This document shows, one piece after another, positions 41,600 to 53,709 of a stretch of 64,000 bases of DNA; position 1 is the stretch's first letter; every line of letters starts with the position of its first letter. The notes below the pieces were generated by a model. The model had not been told where the DNA came from. It did not search any database and saw only the letters and a list, made by a program, of their open reading frames with translations. This stretch comes from Cladorhizidae sp. MBARI D1340-BT2 (taxonomy: Eukaryota; Porifera; Demospongiae; Poecilosclerida; Cladorhizidae), in NCBI GenBank assembly GCA_028752905.1, contig JAQNBH010000015.1, positions 33,109,663 through 33,173,662 of the forward strand, read 5' to 3'. Made by a program: the position numbers and the translations under genes.

Positions 41600-42784
41600 G
41601 CCACTCTGTGTGGCGATCAGGCAGATCCTGGCCATGGATAAGAATGGCAGAGTACACTGTTTACTGTCACTTATCCTGCATCAGCTTGACAACATTCAGG
41701 GTGGGTGTACTAGTAAAATATAAAACCACGGTGTTGTCATGCCCTTCCATATGCAGGGAACTGCCATGTGTTTGGTCCTTCAATGTCCATGTGAAGGTGC
41801 CTCATCACACACCCTCACATGCAGTATGAGACGCTGCTACATCATCTGCTTTGTTCTAGGCCTGCCACACCCCTTTCTTTCTAAGACTTTAGACTAAGAT
41901 CAAGTAGAAAAAAGCTTCTCTCTTTCAGGCTGACCCTATTGGCAACATATTAAATAAATAAATGTTGAAAGTGCAAGGTTGTGGGCACCGATACAATGTG
42001 GTATGATATGACAGTGCAGTCTGTGCTCATCAAATAAGTAGCACTAATACATGCTAATTGGCGGAGGTAACTCAAATGTGTACAAGAGTGCCCAGGAACA
42101 GGGCAGGAGGTTCCACAGAACTACTTGGGGTGTGTATTAAATGTGGTGTTGTTATATGTAACTTAGTATTGGTTATATAAGAAAGGATGACTTTACTGAG
42201 GCCTGACTATAACACAATCATTCATGTTAATGACGCGGGAGTAGCCAGAAAAATGTGACATCGCTTCGAGTGATTGCGCAATATCTACGTTATACCCGTA
42301 GGTAGCATGGCTAACATAAATTCTGGTGTGTTATTAGCTGTTTGTCATTCAACCCATTCTTTGAACAACACTACTTCTGAGACCGCTCCGCTACTTCTGA
42401 GACTGCTGGAACGTCTTTACCGTGCAGATTTTTTGGTGATTCTGCATTGGAAGGGGATGAAGCTTTTTGGGCGACTTCTGGTATGTTTAACCAAACCATT
42501 ATCTAGATTCATTTATAGCACAATGCGTATTCAAGTCATGGTTGTACATATAATATATATAACTGTACTGCACCTATATATAGATAGAGAATGTGAGGTA
42601 AACCAAAAGTCACCTGTACGGACCATTCTTGACACACATAAAATACATTTCAAAGGGTCTTCAAAAGATTTTTTAAATAATGATGCCCATCTAATATTGA
42701 AATAGGCACAATAATTTGATCAAGCAGCTCATATACAACTGGTAAGTACCAAGGCAAATCTAATACCCTTTGAAATGAAGTGAG
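41600..42784. other. Unassigned stretch
   Basis: A 143-codon plus frame (42274-42705) has no motif that I recognise. No arrays or inverted ends are seen. Confidence 0.4.
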
Positions 42785-43070
42785 GTGGTGGATGACCGTA
42801 TGTATATAGCCTTGAGGACTGACTAGTAAAAGCAGAGGAATGGATTCGAAAGGCAGTGTGGCTGAGTAAAGTGAAGGGAAAAACACAGAAGTGGGTTATG
42901 ATAGAGGTAGGATTGTGTGGGACCTGTTGGCTAGGCCAAGCCTGGAACATGCTGCTGAAGTGTGGCTGACAGGAGGCAAGACTGCTTGTAGGAAATTAGA
43001 GTCAGCTCAGCTGAGAATAGGAAGAACCCTATTAGGGGCTACCAACACGGTGGCAGGAGTGGCACAAATA
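42785..43070 (+). pseudogene. Non-LTR retrotransposon (LINE) ORF2 C-terminal fragment
   Basis: The frame reads IVWDLLARPSLEHAAEVWLT then GGKTACRKLESAQLRIGRTL then LGATNTVAGVA. This is the conserved block after the reverse-transcriptase domain in a LINE group common in cnidarians and other invertebrates. A stop interrupts it upstream (TAA/TGA near 42865). Only this fragment remains, with no poly-A tail or target duplication visible. Confidence 0.72.
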
Positions 43071-43655
43071 AAGCACACCAACATGTGTCGACCAATGTGT
43101 CACGACCAGAACTAGAATAGAAATCGAGTCTATTCAAGCAATGCCATGCTGACTTCATGTTCAATATGTCACTAAATGATGCATCACTGGTGCTAGCGGC
43201 ATATTGCAAATGAACCTTAAACATTTGGAACTTGGTCTTAATAGTGATGACTGAATTGATGACTGAATTCCAAAGTATAGTTACATCATACTAACACTGG
43301 CTGACTATATATAGGACCGACAGGTTGACAAAGTGTTGGTTGTTAATCTTTTTTCTTATTTCAGTGCCACTAGCACATCACCTGCAACCACATCAGCTCA
43401 TTATAGTGGTAGCTGTAGTGGAGATGATTTGGAGGTGGAGAATTTGGATTTATATCAACCCAAAAAGCACTGCACCAGTAAAGTTATATATGCAAAGAAA
43501 CCCGCGAGCCACCTAACTGCAGGAAATGCTCTAAAATGTGGGGAAAGACTTTATTTGGCTGGAATATGATGAGGATTGTGAGGATGCATTTTGCTAGGTA
43601 TGCAGAAAATCTGGGAAGTCATTTCAGCAAACAGGAGGCGTGTGATTAGCAAACT
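43071..43655. other. Unassigned stretch
   Basis: A frame with SATSTSPATTSAHYSGSCSG and CRKCGER-like sequence (43333-43569) was considered but is too weak to call. Confidence 0.35.
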
Positions 43656-43659
43656 AACT

Positions 43660-43800
43660 GTGCCATGGCCAGATGGACCGTCACTTACTGTGCCATGGCC
43701 AGGCGGGCCATCACTTAACAATGACCAGATGGGCCATCACTTACTGTGCCATGGCCAGGCGGGCCATCACTTACTGTGCCATGGCTAGGCAGGCCATAAT
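43660..43800. repeat. 30-bp tandem repeat, about five copies
   Basis: The unit is TGCCATGGCCAGGCGGGCCA then TCACTTACTG. One copy (about 43716) is partly replaced. Confidence 0.88.
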
Positions 43801-44356
43801 GTGGCTGGTAGGCTGTTCCTTTTTCTGCCCTGACTCAGCACATTATTTCATCTGTCGGGTGCAATTAATATACCCGATTTCGACTGATGAGCACCAACCA
43901 CTGAAGTGTTTATCATCCCTACATACCTATCCATACCCTCTTTTCCGGAATGTCAAAAGTTGCATCACAAATTCCAATGGCCTTTTTAATAGCATCTTTT
44001 AATAGCATCTAGTTGAGTATATATATGGCCACAGCCTTCAGTATTGTATTGTTACATGTTGCACAAGCATGTACTGATTACTTGATACTTCCAACGACAA
44101 GAGAATCACTTCAGATAGCCAAGTAGACCCTAAACATGTCGTTTAGGAGCCAGCACTTGAACATGCTGGAAAACTTATTTTGTTTGCTTCTTTATTTGCT
44201 TGTTTGTTTTATTTTGTAGATTCTCCTGTTGGCATCCAGAGGTATGTTGATAAGATTAATGTCAGTGTGATACTAGTGCTTTATGATGTTAGTACTACAG
44301 GAGTACATTTTAAAACTATGATTGTATGGTTTGTGTTTCTTTGTGTATGAAATAGC

Positions 44357-44500
44357 ATGGTTTGTAGTGAAATTGAGTATAAATACCACGAGTAATTTAG
44401 CAGAGACGGCAAAAAAACATTCCCAGGGGTGAAGCCGAGTGCAATTGCCACCTCCTCTACATTAGGAGTGGTATTTACACCCAATTTCCCTGCAAACCAT
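44357..44500. repeat. Foldback element with 33-bp arms
   Basis: The arm at 44357-44389 (ATGGTTTGTAGTGAAATTGA...) pairs with 44468-44500 (...TCCCTGCAAACCAT) with a few mismatches. The loop is about 78 bp. No flanking duplication could be fixed. Confidence 0.75.
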
Positions 44501-45958
44501 CCTTACAATAATAAGAATGCAACACTTATTGTAGTTCTAAACAATCCCCACTTCTAACTGTCCAGGAGGTCCCCGTCTAGTCATTGCTATGTTAGCAGCT
44601 ACTACATTCAGAATGGTAATTCCACACTACCTGTGGAAAAGATCTAATAGCCTCTGATTAGCTAAGAAACTGTGAAAAGTCTAATAGTGTTCTGATTGGA
44701 CAGCAAATGAGAAATATCACGTCAATAGTCACATAACTCTACAGTGCTTTACAACAGGAAGCAATTCATGGAATGCTAGCTCTGAGGAATGCTGCTTGAA
44801 TTTTGTTGCCTCTGCTCACATTAGAAACTTAAGAAAAATGTTGACTTGTAAATAGCAGTGGCGATCCCTGACACCAAATCCAAGGCCTTCATTGGCTCTG
44901 ACGGTCAGCAAATTGCATGAGCTCTAGTGTAGTTGGTTGGTAAGGCATCATGTTGTGTAAAACGCATGCATATTTGTATATTCTTCAAGTGCTATGCCGA
45001 TGGTGGCCTATAGCAACATTTAAATGACTGTAAAACCATCTAGAGGAAGCCTCACTATATGGGATGAGTATTTTCATTAGGCGCTAAAACGTGAGTAAGT
45101 GTCAAGCACGTGGGTTGAAAAAGATTTTCCTTCCCACCGCCGAGAATTTTTTTCAACCAATGCTTATGACCACTTCTCATGTTTTAGCACCGATTAACCG
45201 CAACATTAAAATTTTAACACATGTTGCGGAGTTATTTCCAAGTGGGCACCTCCTTCAGTACAAGAGAAAATAAACACCTGAAACTTTGTCTAGAGTTTGA
45301 AGAGCTCAACTATCATCTGACCTAAGGCAAGGCAGTGTCTTGGCTGCCATATTTTTGGCAGAGTTATATCCAGGCAACAATCAAAAGAGAGCACACAAAG
45401 AGATCTATCTTTTGAGCTATACATGTACATCAACTTCATAAGGATAGTGTGCAGAACCTATGGAGCTCTAAAGTCACAAGGATTAAAAAAATATAGTTTA
45501 GTCCCCTGACATCAAGGTTTCTCTTTTTCAATCAGCTCCATTGTTTTTCCTGTCTTCATTAAGGTAAATAACCCGTAAACAATGCAATCCTTGAAGTTGT
45601 AGTGACCTTTCCCCTTTAGTGGTGACTTTAGAGAATAGTATTACTCGATGTACATGTATAACAGAGTATTGTTTTGGGTTGTTTTATTTATCAAGGGACC
45701 TAAATCTTGGTACTGGAGTCTTATAGTTTTTTTTTTTTTATAATCTTATTTCCTTTTGGGGGGATAGATGTGGTAAGGGTGCTAAGAATGACGATGGATT
45801 TACTGTAGGTATAGAGTTGAAATGGCAGGAACATTATTATTTGTCTTAATTGATGGTTTAACCCTTACTGGACTAGGGACAAAAATTGTTGATAGGATGG
45901 TTCTCTTGATGTATAAAATAAAAAAACAGGCAAAGCAATGGCACTATTTTACTCACGT
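44501..45958. other. Unassigned stretch
   Basis: No gene or array recognised. A poly-T run lies at 45728-45740. Confidence 0.4.
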
Positions 45959-47051
45959 TCATTTCTTCTCAGTGCTGGATTTAAGTTCAAAACAATCATA
46001 CGTACTTCCATTGCTACTGGAACACAACCTGACCTCTCTGGACAAGTAGTTTCTTAATCTTGGAGCTATAGTGCATCTAGTTGGACTAGCTATTCTAGCA
46101 CCTGAACAGCTGTTAGGTGCATCTGTTACTAAGGAAGTGAAAGCGGTTGCTTGAGGATGTACAAGGATAGTGGATTTGGCTAGCATCTCTTTTGCATTGC
46201 AAAAAGCCCTTGCTTGTTCTTGCCCCCATTGCAGTTTCTTGGCTTTCCATGGAGTACTTCATGGAGAGTTGGAGTGACTGCTGCTGCACCTGGCAAAAAC
46301 TGATGGTAATAATTGATTGCGCCCAAAATTCCTGTAACTGCTTGACTGTTAATCGGGTGGGTAACTTGTGGATGACATCAGCTCTTGAGGAGGGTGGAGT
46401 AATACCCTCAGCCATGAGAGTGTGTCCCAGAAACATGAGGGATGTTTCACCAAATTCACATTTTTGCATGTTAATTGCCAGATCCTTGTCTGCTAAAACA
46501 CGGAAAATGTGGCATAAATTGTCCTGGTGTTGTAAGTTTGATTGGCTGGCAATTCAGATGTTGTCAAGGTAGACAAACGCACATGAAACGTCGCGTAGGA
46601 TGTGGTCCATCAGCCTTTGGAATGATTGTCGTGCAATCAACAATCCAAAAGGCATGCACAGAAATTTGAATAGTCCAAATGGAGTGATAAGTGCAGTTTT
46701 GCAGACGCCTTCCGGTGTGACAGGGATCTGGTGATTACCTTTACCAAGTCAATCTTGCTGAAAATAGTGCATCCTTCTAATTTAGCAGTGAAGTGCTGAA
46801 CATGTGTGACAGGGGAGCTGTCATCCTTGCTGACACCGTTGAGTCTGCGGTAGTCACCACATGGATGCCATCCCCCCATTGGGTTTTGGGGCGAGATATA
46901 GGGATGAACCACATGGGCTGGATGGACTTGGGATGATGCCGGCTTCTTCCATTGCAGTCAACTCAGACTTATCAATGGCCAACTTTTCAGAGGAAAGGTG
47001 GCATGCTCGTGAGCATATTGGTGGCGCTGAGGTGGGAATGTGGTGTTCCAC
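45959..47051 (-). pseudogene. gypsy B reverse transcriptase and start of RNase H (broken)
   Basis: Fingers: LTAMEEAGIIPSPSSPCGSS then LYLAPKPNGG. Palm: DYRRLNGVSKDD and GCTIFSKIDLVKVI (first Asp). The region of the YxDD box lies between the open pieces. Thumb and connection: KCEFGETSLMFLGHTL and GITPPSSRADVI. RNase H begins FTSLVTDAPNSCSGA near 46130 and then shifts frame. It contains several frameshifts and is not functional. Confidence 0.8.
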
Positions 47052-47295
47052 CCCAGTGGAGGGGAGTTAGAGAATGAAAATTGGGGGTGATGATGGAGGG
47101 AAAATTTGTTAGAATGTTTTCCACTCATTTACTGTGAGCACAGCACCATCAGCTACAGCTTGGCAGGCCGTCATCTCAAGCATCGGATCTGATGTTGAAA
47201 AGTCATCGAGCATGGAAGTCAAGCGCCAGATGTTTATCTGTTAGAAAGTCCAGTCCAATAATGGGATTAACTACATCTGCCGGTCGGAAAGTCCA

Positions 47296-48264
47296 TTAGG
47301 TTTGTTGGAACCCCAAGTCAAGAGGATTCTCCCATGTGCCAAAGGTGGCAATTTTGGAGCCATTGGCCGCAATAAAGGGCGCAGTTTGTGGGAGAGTGCG
47401 TCGGTCGATGTGAGATGCTGGGTAAACACTGACTGTGGTCCCACAATCCACCAGATGTTTCCTACCAGAGTGACGGTCAGTAATGTAGAGAAGAGGTGCA
47501 TTGTTAGTTGAGGCAGAGACAGAGTAGAGTGTGCCCTCTAACAACTGCTCGTGGTCTCTGTTGGATGACTGGCTATTGGAGGTGCAATTGTTGTGTGTAC
47601 CGGCCGTGTGCACTACTGACGGGCGGCTGAGGCATTTCCCTGGCTATTAAACTTGCAGCCAGGTTAACATTTCCTTTGATCCAAATTTTGCATGGAAGAA
47701 ACATGTCGGCTGCTGACGCCTCCTTCCTATGGAAATTATGGCCCACTTTGGGAAAGCTAGACCGTGACGAGACTGTGAAAACATCAGGTGGGAGTGTATA
47801 TCAAGTATTCTGTCAGCTGCAAGGGCATACTCCATTGTTGGGGCCTGTTGGACATGTGTGGGCAATATGGTGCGGAATTTCTCCCAAAAGAGCTCTGTGG
47901 AGGCATCCTGATAATGTGCGCATAGTCAATAGAACTGGCTTTCTTACCCGGTGGAGGGTTTGTAGGCTGCCAGTTTCCTTGCTTTCTATGCCCTTGTAAA
48001 AGCCAACTCTTGGATCAGGGCAGCTTTAAGCTGTTTGAACTTGCAGCCATCCTGTAGTTGATTGATTTTGTATTCCATCAGACATGCTGTTTGTTCGTCA
48101 AGAGCTGTCAGGACATACGAGAACTTTGTTTCATCTGCTGTGATGGGCACACTTCGTGCTGCGAACTGGGCTTCCACCTGGCGGAACCACATGGGGGAAA
48201 TATTGACATAGAATGGTGCTATCCTCAGTACTATAGTGCTAATGTCTCCAACAGATTGCGCCAT
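47296..48264 (-). pseudogene. gypsy B gag and protease (broken)
   Basis: Gag starts MAQSVGDIS at 48264. It shows the capsid pattern MWFRQVEAQFAARSV and DETKFSYVLTALDEQTA. It breaks near 47986, then continues at 47647-47865 with a zinc-finger-like CFFHAKFGSK. The protease at 47296-47613 reads HLVDCGTTVSVYPASHIDRR, where the catalytic D-T/S-G is D-C-G. The frame is shifted between each piece. Confidence 0.8.
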
Positions 48265-48282
48265 GGTTGTTCTAGACGGTCA

Positions 48283-48298
48283 GACGTCAGGGTCACCA
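48283..48298 (-). promoter_or_regulatory. Primer-binding site of gypsy remnant B
   Basis: The minus strand reads TGGTGACCCTGACGTC, close to the TGGTGACCCCGACGTG primer site known from many animal gypsy elements. It lies about 20 bp upstream of the gag Met at 48264. Confidence 0.6.
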
Positions 48299-48589
48299 CT
48301 GTAGTCGGAGTAATATCTTTAACTTATTTTACATGGCAGAACAAGAATCAATCATTTCACATACCAACAAGTTCAAAGTCCACAACAACATATCACGGGT
48401 TCTAAATCGTCTCTTCTCCTGACGTCATGTCCTTCATATGATGGTCTTGGAACCCCCAGCTTGATGTTGTTGTTATGACTAGTGTGTAAGTAGGTTTGCC
48501 AGATTAGCTGCCAATCGGTAGAGAGACACTGTGACAAAGAAGCTAGTTGTAATTCTAAAACGAGTTTGTTGCAATAGCAACGCATGGTA

Positions 48590-48760
48590 ATGAATAAGTG
48601 TTATAGTTATTTTTCCACGCGATACTTGTGCCAGAGCAGGAAGCAATCCTTGTAATCTACTGTGTGACAGAGCCAGAGCAGGAAGCAATCCTTGTAATCT
48701 ACTGTTTGACAGAGACAGAGCAGGAAGCAATCCTTGTAATCTACTGTGTGACAGAGCCAA
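48590..48760. repeat. 42-bp tandem repeat, about three to four copies
   Basis: The unit is CCAGAGCAGGAAGCAATCCT then TGTAATCTACTGTGTGACAG then AG. Confidence 0.9.
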
Positions 48761-49015
48761 ATGTTGCACTCTCGGCAGGACCATATTCTGTCTGACCGCA
48801 TTTGCCCACTACCCAGGCAGTGTGCACAGCATCCTCTTCTGTGTTTCCATGTACTGTATCTGCTTTAGGTACAGTACACACCACCTGTTCGATAGAGCGT
48901 GTCAAGTCAGTGGGTCTACTGTTGATCACTGTGGGGGGTTTGTCTTGGCTTCTACTTGATTAGTGCTAGGAATGGCTCATAGAAGAACTCTCGCTGCTAC
49001 CTTCACTCTAAGCAG

Positions 49016-49275
49016 TAATACTAGGTAGAACTCCAATGGCTTGTACCTCTAGCACCTATCTATGGTAGTGACCCAGCCTTTACTTCAGTCTAGTTGTTAG
49101 TGTAATACTAGGTAGAACTCCAATGGCTTGTACCTCTAGCACCTATCTATGGTAGTGAACCAGCCTTTACTTTAGTCTAGTTAGTGTAATACTAGGTAGA
49201 ACTCCAATGGCTTGTACCTCTAGCACCTATCTATGGTAGTGACCCAGCCTTTACTTCAGTCTAGTTGTTAGTGTT
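49016..49275. repeat. 84-87-bp tandem repeat, three copies
   Basis: The unit runs from TAATACTAGGTAGAACTCCA through TACCTCTAGCACCTATCTAT to CTTTACTTCAGTCTAGTTGT. Units start near 49015, 49102 and 49186. Confidence 0.9.
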
Positions 49276-49544
49276 ATTTAGTAACTTTCTTGTTGGAAAA
49301 GAAAGCAAACTTAAAGCTAGAACAGGACCCAGTAATGATACTTGTACAGACTTATTGTTTGGTCTTGTGACAGAATGAAAATTATGGGTCGGGTTTACCA
49401 AGCAGCAATGTCTTAAGGGGTTCCTCAGTGGGAGACGACTGTGAGGTCGAGGCAATGAGGATGATATACAAAGTTAAGATTTTAGCAATTGCAGAATTTT
49501 TTTTTAATCAAATTCTGGTGTGAATTATTATTATGTACATGTAC

Positions 49545-50106
49545 ACTAAATGTAACCAGTCTAATACTAGATCACTGCACACAGCATTGTGGGCACTTGC
49601 TACATGTAACCAGTCTAATAATAGATCACTGCACGCAGCATTGTGGGCACTTGCTACATGTAACCAGTCTAACACTAGATCACTGTACACAGCATTGTGG
49701 GCACTTGCTACATGTAGCCAGTATAATGAGTATAATAGCACACAGCATTGTGGGCACTTGCTACATGTAAACATTCTAATACTAGAACACTGCACACAGC
49801 ATTGTGGGCACCAGCCAGTCTAATACTAGAACACTGCACACTGAATTTTGGGCACTTGATGCTGTACATGTAGACAGTCTAGTATTGGATCACTGCAAAC
49901 AGCATTGTGGGCACTTGCTGCATGTAGCCAGTCTAATACTAGAACACTGCATACAGCATTGTGAGCACTTGCTACATGTAGCCAATCTAATAATAGAACA
50001 CTGCATACAGCATTGTGAGCACTTGCTACATGTACAAGTCTAATACACTAGTATACTGCACACAGTATTGTGGGTACTAGCCAGTCTAATACTAGATCAC
50101 TGAACA
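49545..50106. repeat. 54-bp minisatellite, left part
   Basis: The unit is ACATGTAGCCAGTCTAATAC then TAGATCACTGCACACAGCAT then TGTGGGCACTTGCT. About ten copies lie here; the array resumes at 52123 after a Tc1-like insertion. The unit shares GCTAC-TGTA-CCAG-CTAAT with the array at 8490/14793. Confidence 0.92.
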
Positions 50107-50108
50107 TA

Positions 50109-52120
50109 CAGTAGCAACCAAAAATAACTTTACGTTGCATTTTTGTACAACATACGTACTACGTTTTGTGAGCAAGTGTTGCGTGTGCATTCCGTAACTG
50201 CTTTTCCAATCGTACTTCTAAAACGTAGATGCATTGTGCAGCTGGAACGCATGCGTTCATAGTATAAACGTACACGTGATACGTTTCGTCGCTCGCTCGA
50301 ATAGCTTACAGCTCTCTTTCTCGCGCTGTGGTGTATCGTCATACAAGAAGCAAAAGCAAAGAATTCTGAACCTTAGCCTAAGCTGTGAAGCACCCAAGAT
50401 ATTGATGGATTCAGTTAACTAGGTAGGATGACCTGAGCTTCCTGAAACATTACCTGCGATCACACACACCTTTTGTTCAGGGGAGCAAATTGGTTGTCAA
50501 GGCTCAAGTGGCAGGTTAAGTTTTTGTGCCATGCCATGAATTATAGAAAACTGGTAGCTTACAAGGAATATGAAGTCAGGAACCTGAAATGCCTTTCTAT
50601 ACAGAGCATTACAAAAACTATACTATATTACATTGACAATATGATGGCCTACTAAAAGTACAGTAGAGGCTTTCTTCAAAGCAATGAGTGCCAGCTTTGG
50701 TGTAGGACAAACATCGAGTGGTTGTACATTGCTGCATGACAATTCATATTGCCATCGATTCTGAGGCAAACAAAGTAATGATTTGGCTTATGGGTACTTC
50801 TTAACCTATTTGAGACGACATGGGTGATGTATAAGCAAACTAAGATACACATAACTTGCGTGCCAGAGCTCGATCTGGTGAACCTCAAGTAACCAGGTTT
50901 TTGGGGGTTATTTTAAAATACAGTATTTTGTCTCCCACACTCCAGGTCAAGAGGTCGGGAGTGGCACAGCAATTTGTCAGCAAGGCAGGGAGTGCATTTG
51001 AGAATATCATCTGGTTTGACAAGTGTACTGTGAAGCTTCTGCTACCCCAAAGGTTGAGGCGATTCTTCACATCATCAAACTAAATAGCAGTGCTACTGGG
51101 TATTGATAATGTGTATTTTAATTTATGTAACATATTTGTGTGTGGTTTGGTGCAGCAGTTGTTATCTGACAATATTGACAAGGCAAGTAAAGGTCCTGCT
51201 GCTAGTGTAGGTGTAAAGCTAGTTGTTGGTTTATATCTTCTGGGCCAGTTTGACATCTCCATCCTCGGACTGGATACCTGCATTTACAAACCACAGACAT
51301 CCAACATCTAAAGTGCTATTAGTCACACAACAGTTGCTGACTAGCTTCCCCCTTTTGGAGCCACCCCCCCCAAAAAACACCAAAAAAACACAGGATACAT
51401 CATATAATGGCGACAGTTCTCATGCAGCCAAAATATCGCACATTATCAAGACATACACACCACTTAGCGAGCCACTGCTCACATAATCCAAGCTTGTTAC
51501 ATTTGACAAACAGGTGTAGAGGTCTTCAAGACCATTTTGTCTGCAACAACTTTAGCTCATATACAAGTATGTTCTGATCAATCTCTAGTGAAAATAGAGC
51601 TACTTAGATTGTCAACCAGATGATTACTAAGATGCTCTGACAAAGACCAAAGTATTTGGTTGGAAATGTCGGCAAAAAGCAAAAGAATTAGTACTGAAGT
51701 AGATAGCAACAACAAATCTAAGCTACACTGAAATACCAGCAAGTAAAATTTATTCAGACAAAGGGACTAGCTGAGCTAGCAAGACACAAAATTGAAAAAG
51801 TACCTCAACACATCAAGAGCAAGCACTTACTTCTTTTGGGAATAGTATACTCAGATGTTTTCTGATCGATTTGACAGAGCTACCTAAACTAATGTTACCT
51901 AAATAGAATTTAGCCTCTGAATGCGCGCGTATTCCTTTTGTCACGTGTCAGATCGAGGTAAAAAATAAACAACAATGCGTTCCAACGGTGCGTTTAAATG
52001 TTCGTGCGTACTTTCTCCGTGCGTTCTTAAATGGTAGCTCGTGCGTTGCTCTTTAAATGATCGAGCGTACCACGTACGTTGTACAGAAACGCAACGTAAA
52101 GTTATTTTTGACCGCTACTG
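50109..52120 (+). mobile_element. Tc1/mariner-like element, copy B
   Basis: The ends are CAGTAGCAACCAAAAATAAC and (complement of the right) CAGTAGCGGTCAAAAATAAC. TA flanks both sides (50107-50108 and 52121-52122). It split a 54-bp minisatellite; joining 50108 to 52123 restores a unit. The terminal 100-200 bp resemble copy A, and the blocks at 51040-51350 and 51360-52060 match copy A in reverse. It is about 0.7 kb longer than copy A, mostly in the left half. Confidence 0.87.
50920..51083 (+). pseudogene. Tc1-like transposase relic in copy B
   Basis: The frame has VKRSGVAQQFVSKAGSAFEN then IIWFDKCTVKLLLPQRLRRF. FENIIWFDKCTV corresponds to the family's N-V-I-W-T-D-E-C-T-V block around the second catalytic Asp. 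The Thr and Glu neighbours are changed, and the frame ends at 51083 just after. Copy A shares the same altered FDK, so both descend from an already damaged copy. Confidence 0.6.
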
Positions 52121-52122
52121 TA

Positions 52123-52560
52123 GTATTGTTGGCACTTGCTACATGTAGCCAGTCTAATACTAGATCACTGCACACAGCATTGTGGGTACTTGCTACATGT
52201 AGCCAGTCTAATACTAGATCACTGCACACAGCATTGTGGGCATTTGCTACATGTAACCAGTCTAATAATAGATACTGCACACAGCATTGTGGGCACATGC
52301 TACATGTAGCCAGTCTAATAATAGATCTCTGCACGCAGAATTGTGGGCACTTGCTACATGTAACCAGTCTAATAATAGATCACTGCACACAGCATTGTGG
52401 GCTTTTGCTACATGTAGCCAGTCTAATACTAGATCACTGCACACAGCATTGTGGGCACTTGCTACATGTAACCAGTCTAATAATAGATCATTGCACACAG
52501 CATTGTGGGCACTTGCTACATGTAGCCAGTCTAATAATAGATCACTGTGGGCACTTGCTA
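52123..52560. repeat. 54-bp minisatellite, right part
   Basis: About eight more copies of the unit at 49545-50106, ending where gypsy element C begins. Confidence 0.92.
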
Positions 52561-52722
52561 GATAATAAGACAATGCCCATTTACTTGCAAATATATAGGA
52601 TGTTACGCCAAATAATGCAAGGTACAACTAAATGTATATGGTAAGGATCATTATATAAGTTCAATAAGTTCAATGTTCTCTATTTCCCCCCAAGTCATTA
52701 GCATAGGGAGTATGCTGAAGAC

Positions 52723-53694
52723 TTAATAATTCATGACGTAGTCATCAGAGGTTTGCCATTCCGGTGGTCTCCGTGTCCTGGAGGAACATCTCGGCCGTGG
52801 TGGAGGTGGTGTGAATATGGGAGGTGGCGGTGGGTGAGGGATGGGGTTTGCCTCACTGGCAGGAGGCTCTTGATGGCCCCGTATTGGTGAAGTAGGTAAT
52901 ACGGGCATGTCAGGCGTGGGAGCCGACAGTGTCATAGCAGGCAATGAGCTGCCTGAATGATTGGTGCCCCCAGGAGCCTTCCGAGGAAAAGGTGGATGGG
53001 GAGTGTCCGGACACTCGGTGGAAGCAGCAGGCTTGTCCGTGGAATATCGGGGCATGACGAATTTCAAGTCATCTATGATTGACCTCCTGGGTTCCCTTTG
53101 TTGAACTGGAGTGCATTTCCTTATGAATTTTCTGTTCCTAGTGGTAATCCTGCCTGAGCCATCTATTCTTATTCCATATTTGTGAAATTGGTGGACCTCA
53201 ATGACAAGTCTGGTTTTATCCCATCTCTTGGGATGGTTGCCTGCCTGATTTTGTATTTGGACATGATTTCCGACTGTTAGTGGAGGCAGTGCCATAGTGT
53301 GCTCACTCCAACGTTCGAGGTTGATCATGTGTCCGTTTCTGAGGGCTTCTTCCCTGGCAGCCAAGGACTCATCCCATGGCTTGTGTGGTTGATATTTGCC
53401 TGGTAAGATGGGAATGAGGTCTTTGATGGGTCTACCAAAGGCGCACATAGCTGGAGAAAACTTGGTGTCTTTGTCCGGTGTGTTACGGTATTGTAAGATG
53501 GCTCTGTGGAAGCTGTCAACATCTAGTTCTCCTCTTGGCCCAGTGTTGCCAGTGATTAGATGTTTTATGGTTTTGACGCCAATTTCAGCCCTACAATTAC
53601 TATGGGGGAACGCAACCGAGCTTAACCTGTGATGAACACCCCAATTATTGTGTAGGAACTCGCGAGTGGTATGTGCGACGAATTCAGGGCCCAT
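52723..53694 (-). pseudogene. gypsy C second half of integrase and Pro-rich tail
   Basis: [20 protein letters not shown] then [20 protein letters not shown] keeps the third acidic residue (Glu). The second one (S-S-D-G-G-P-E-F in relatives) is lost, since the sequence before GPEF reads NFPR-M. The C-terminal part includes [20 protein letters not shown] and [10 protein letters not shown], then a proline-rich tail ending in YVMNY. With two of three catalytic acids changed, this integrase cannot be active. Confidence 0.82.
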
Positions 53695-53709
53695 CCGAGG
53701 AAAGTTCGT

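Larger units (their letters stand above)
45959..48298 (-). mobile_element. Ty3/gypsy LTR retrotransposon remnant B
   Basis: The minus-strand order is primer site, gag, protease, reverse transcriptase, start of RNase H. The element is cut inside RNase H near 45959, so integrase and the 3' LTR are absent. The 5' LTR presumably starts at 48299, but it cannot be measured without its partner. Many frame changes mark it as old. Confidence 0.85.

Noticed and set aside
42274..42705. 143-codon plus-strand frame as a host gene
   Set aside because: No recognisable domain, no splice support and low-complexity composition; it is noted only as an unassigned frame.
48479..48801. Minus-strand frame with repeated 'HSRLQGLLPAL' peptides
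   Set aside because: It is the 42-bp array at 48590-48760 read in frame.
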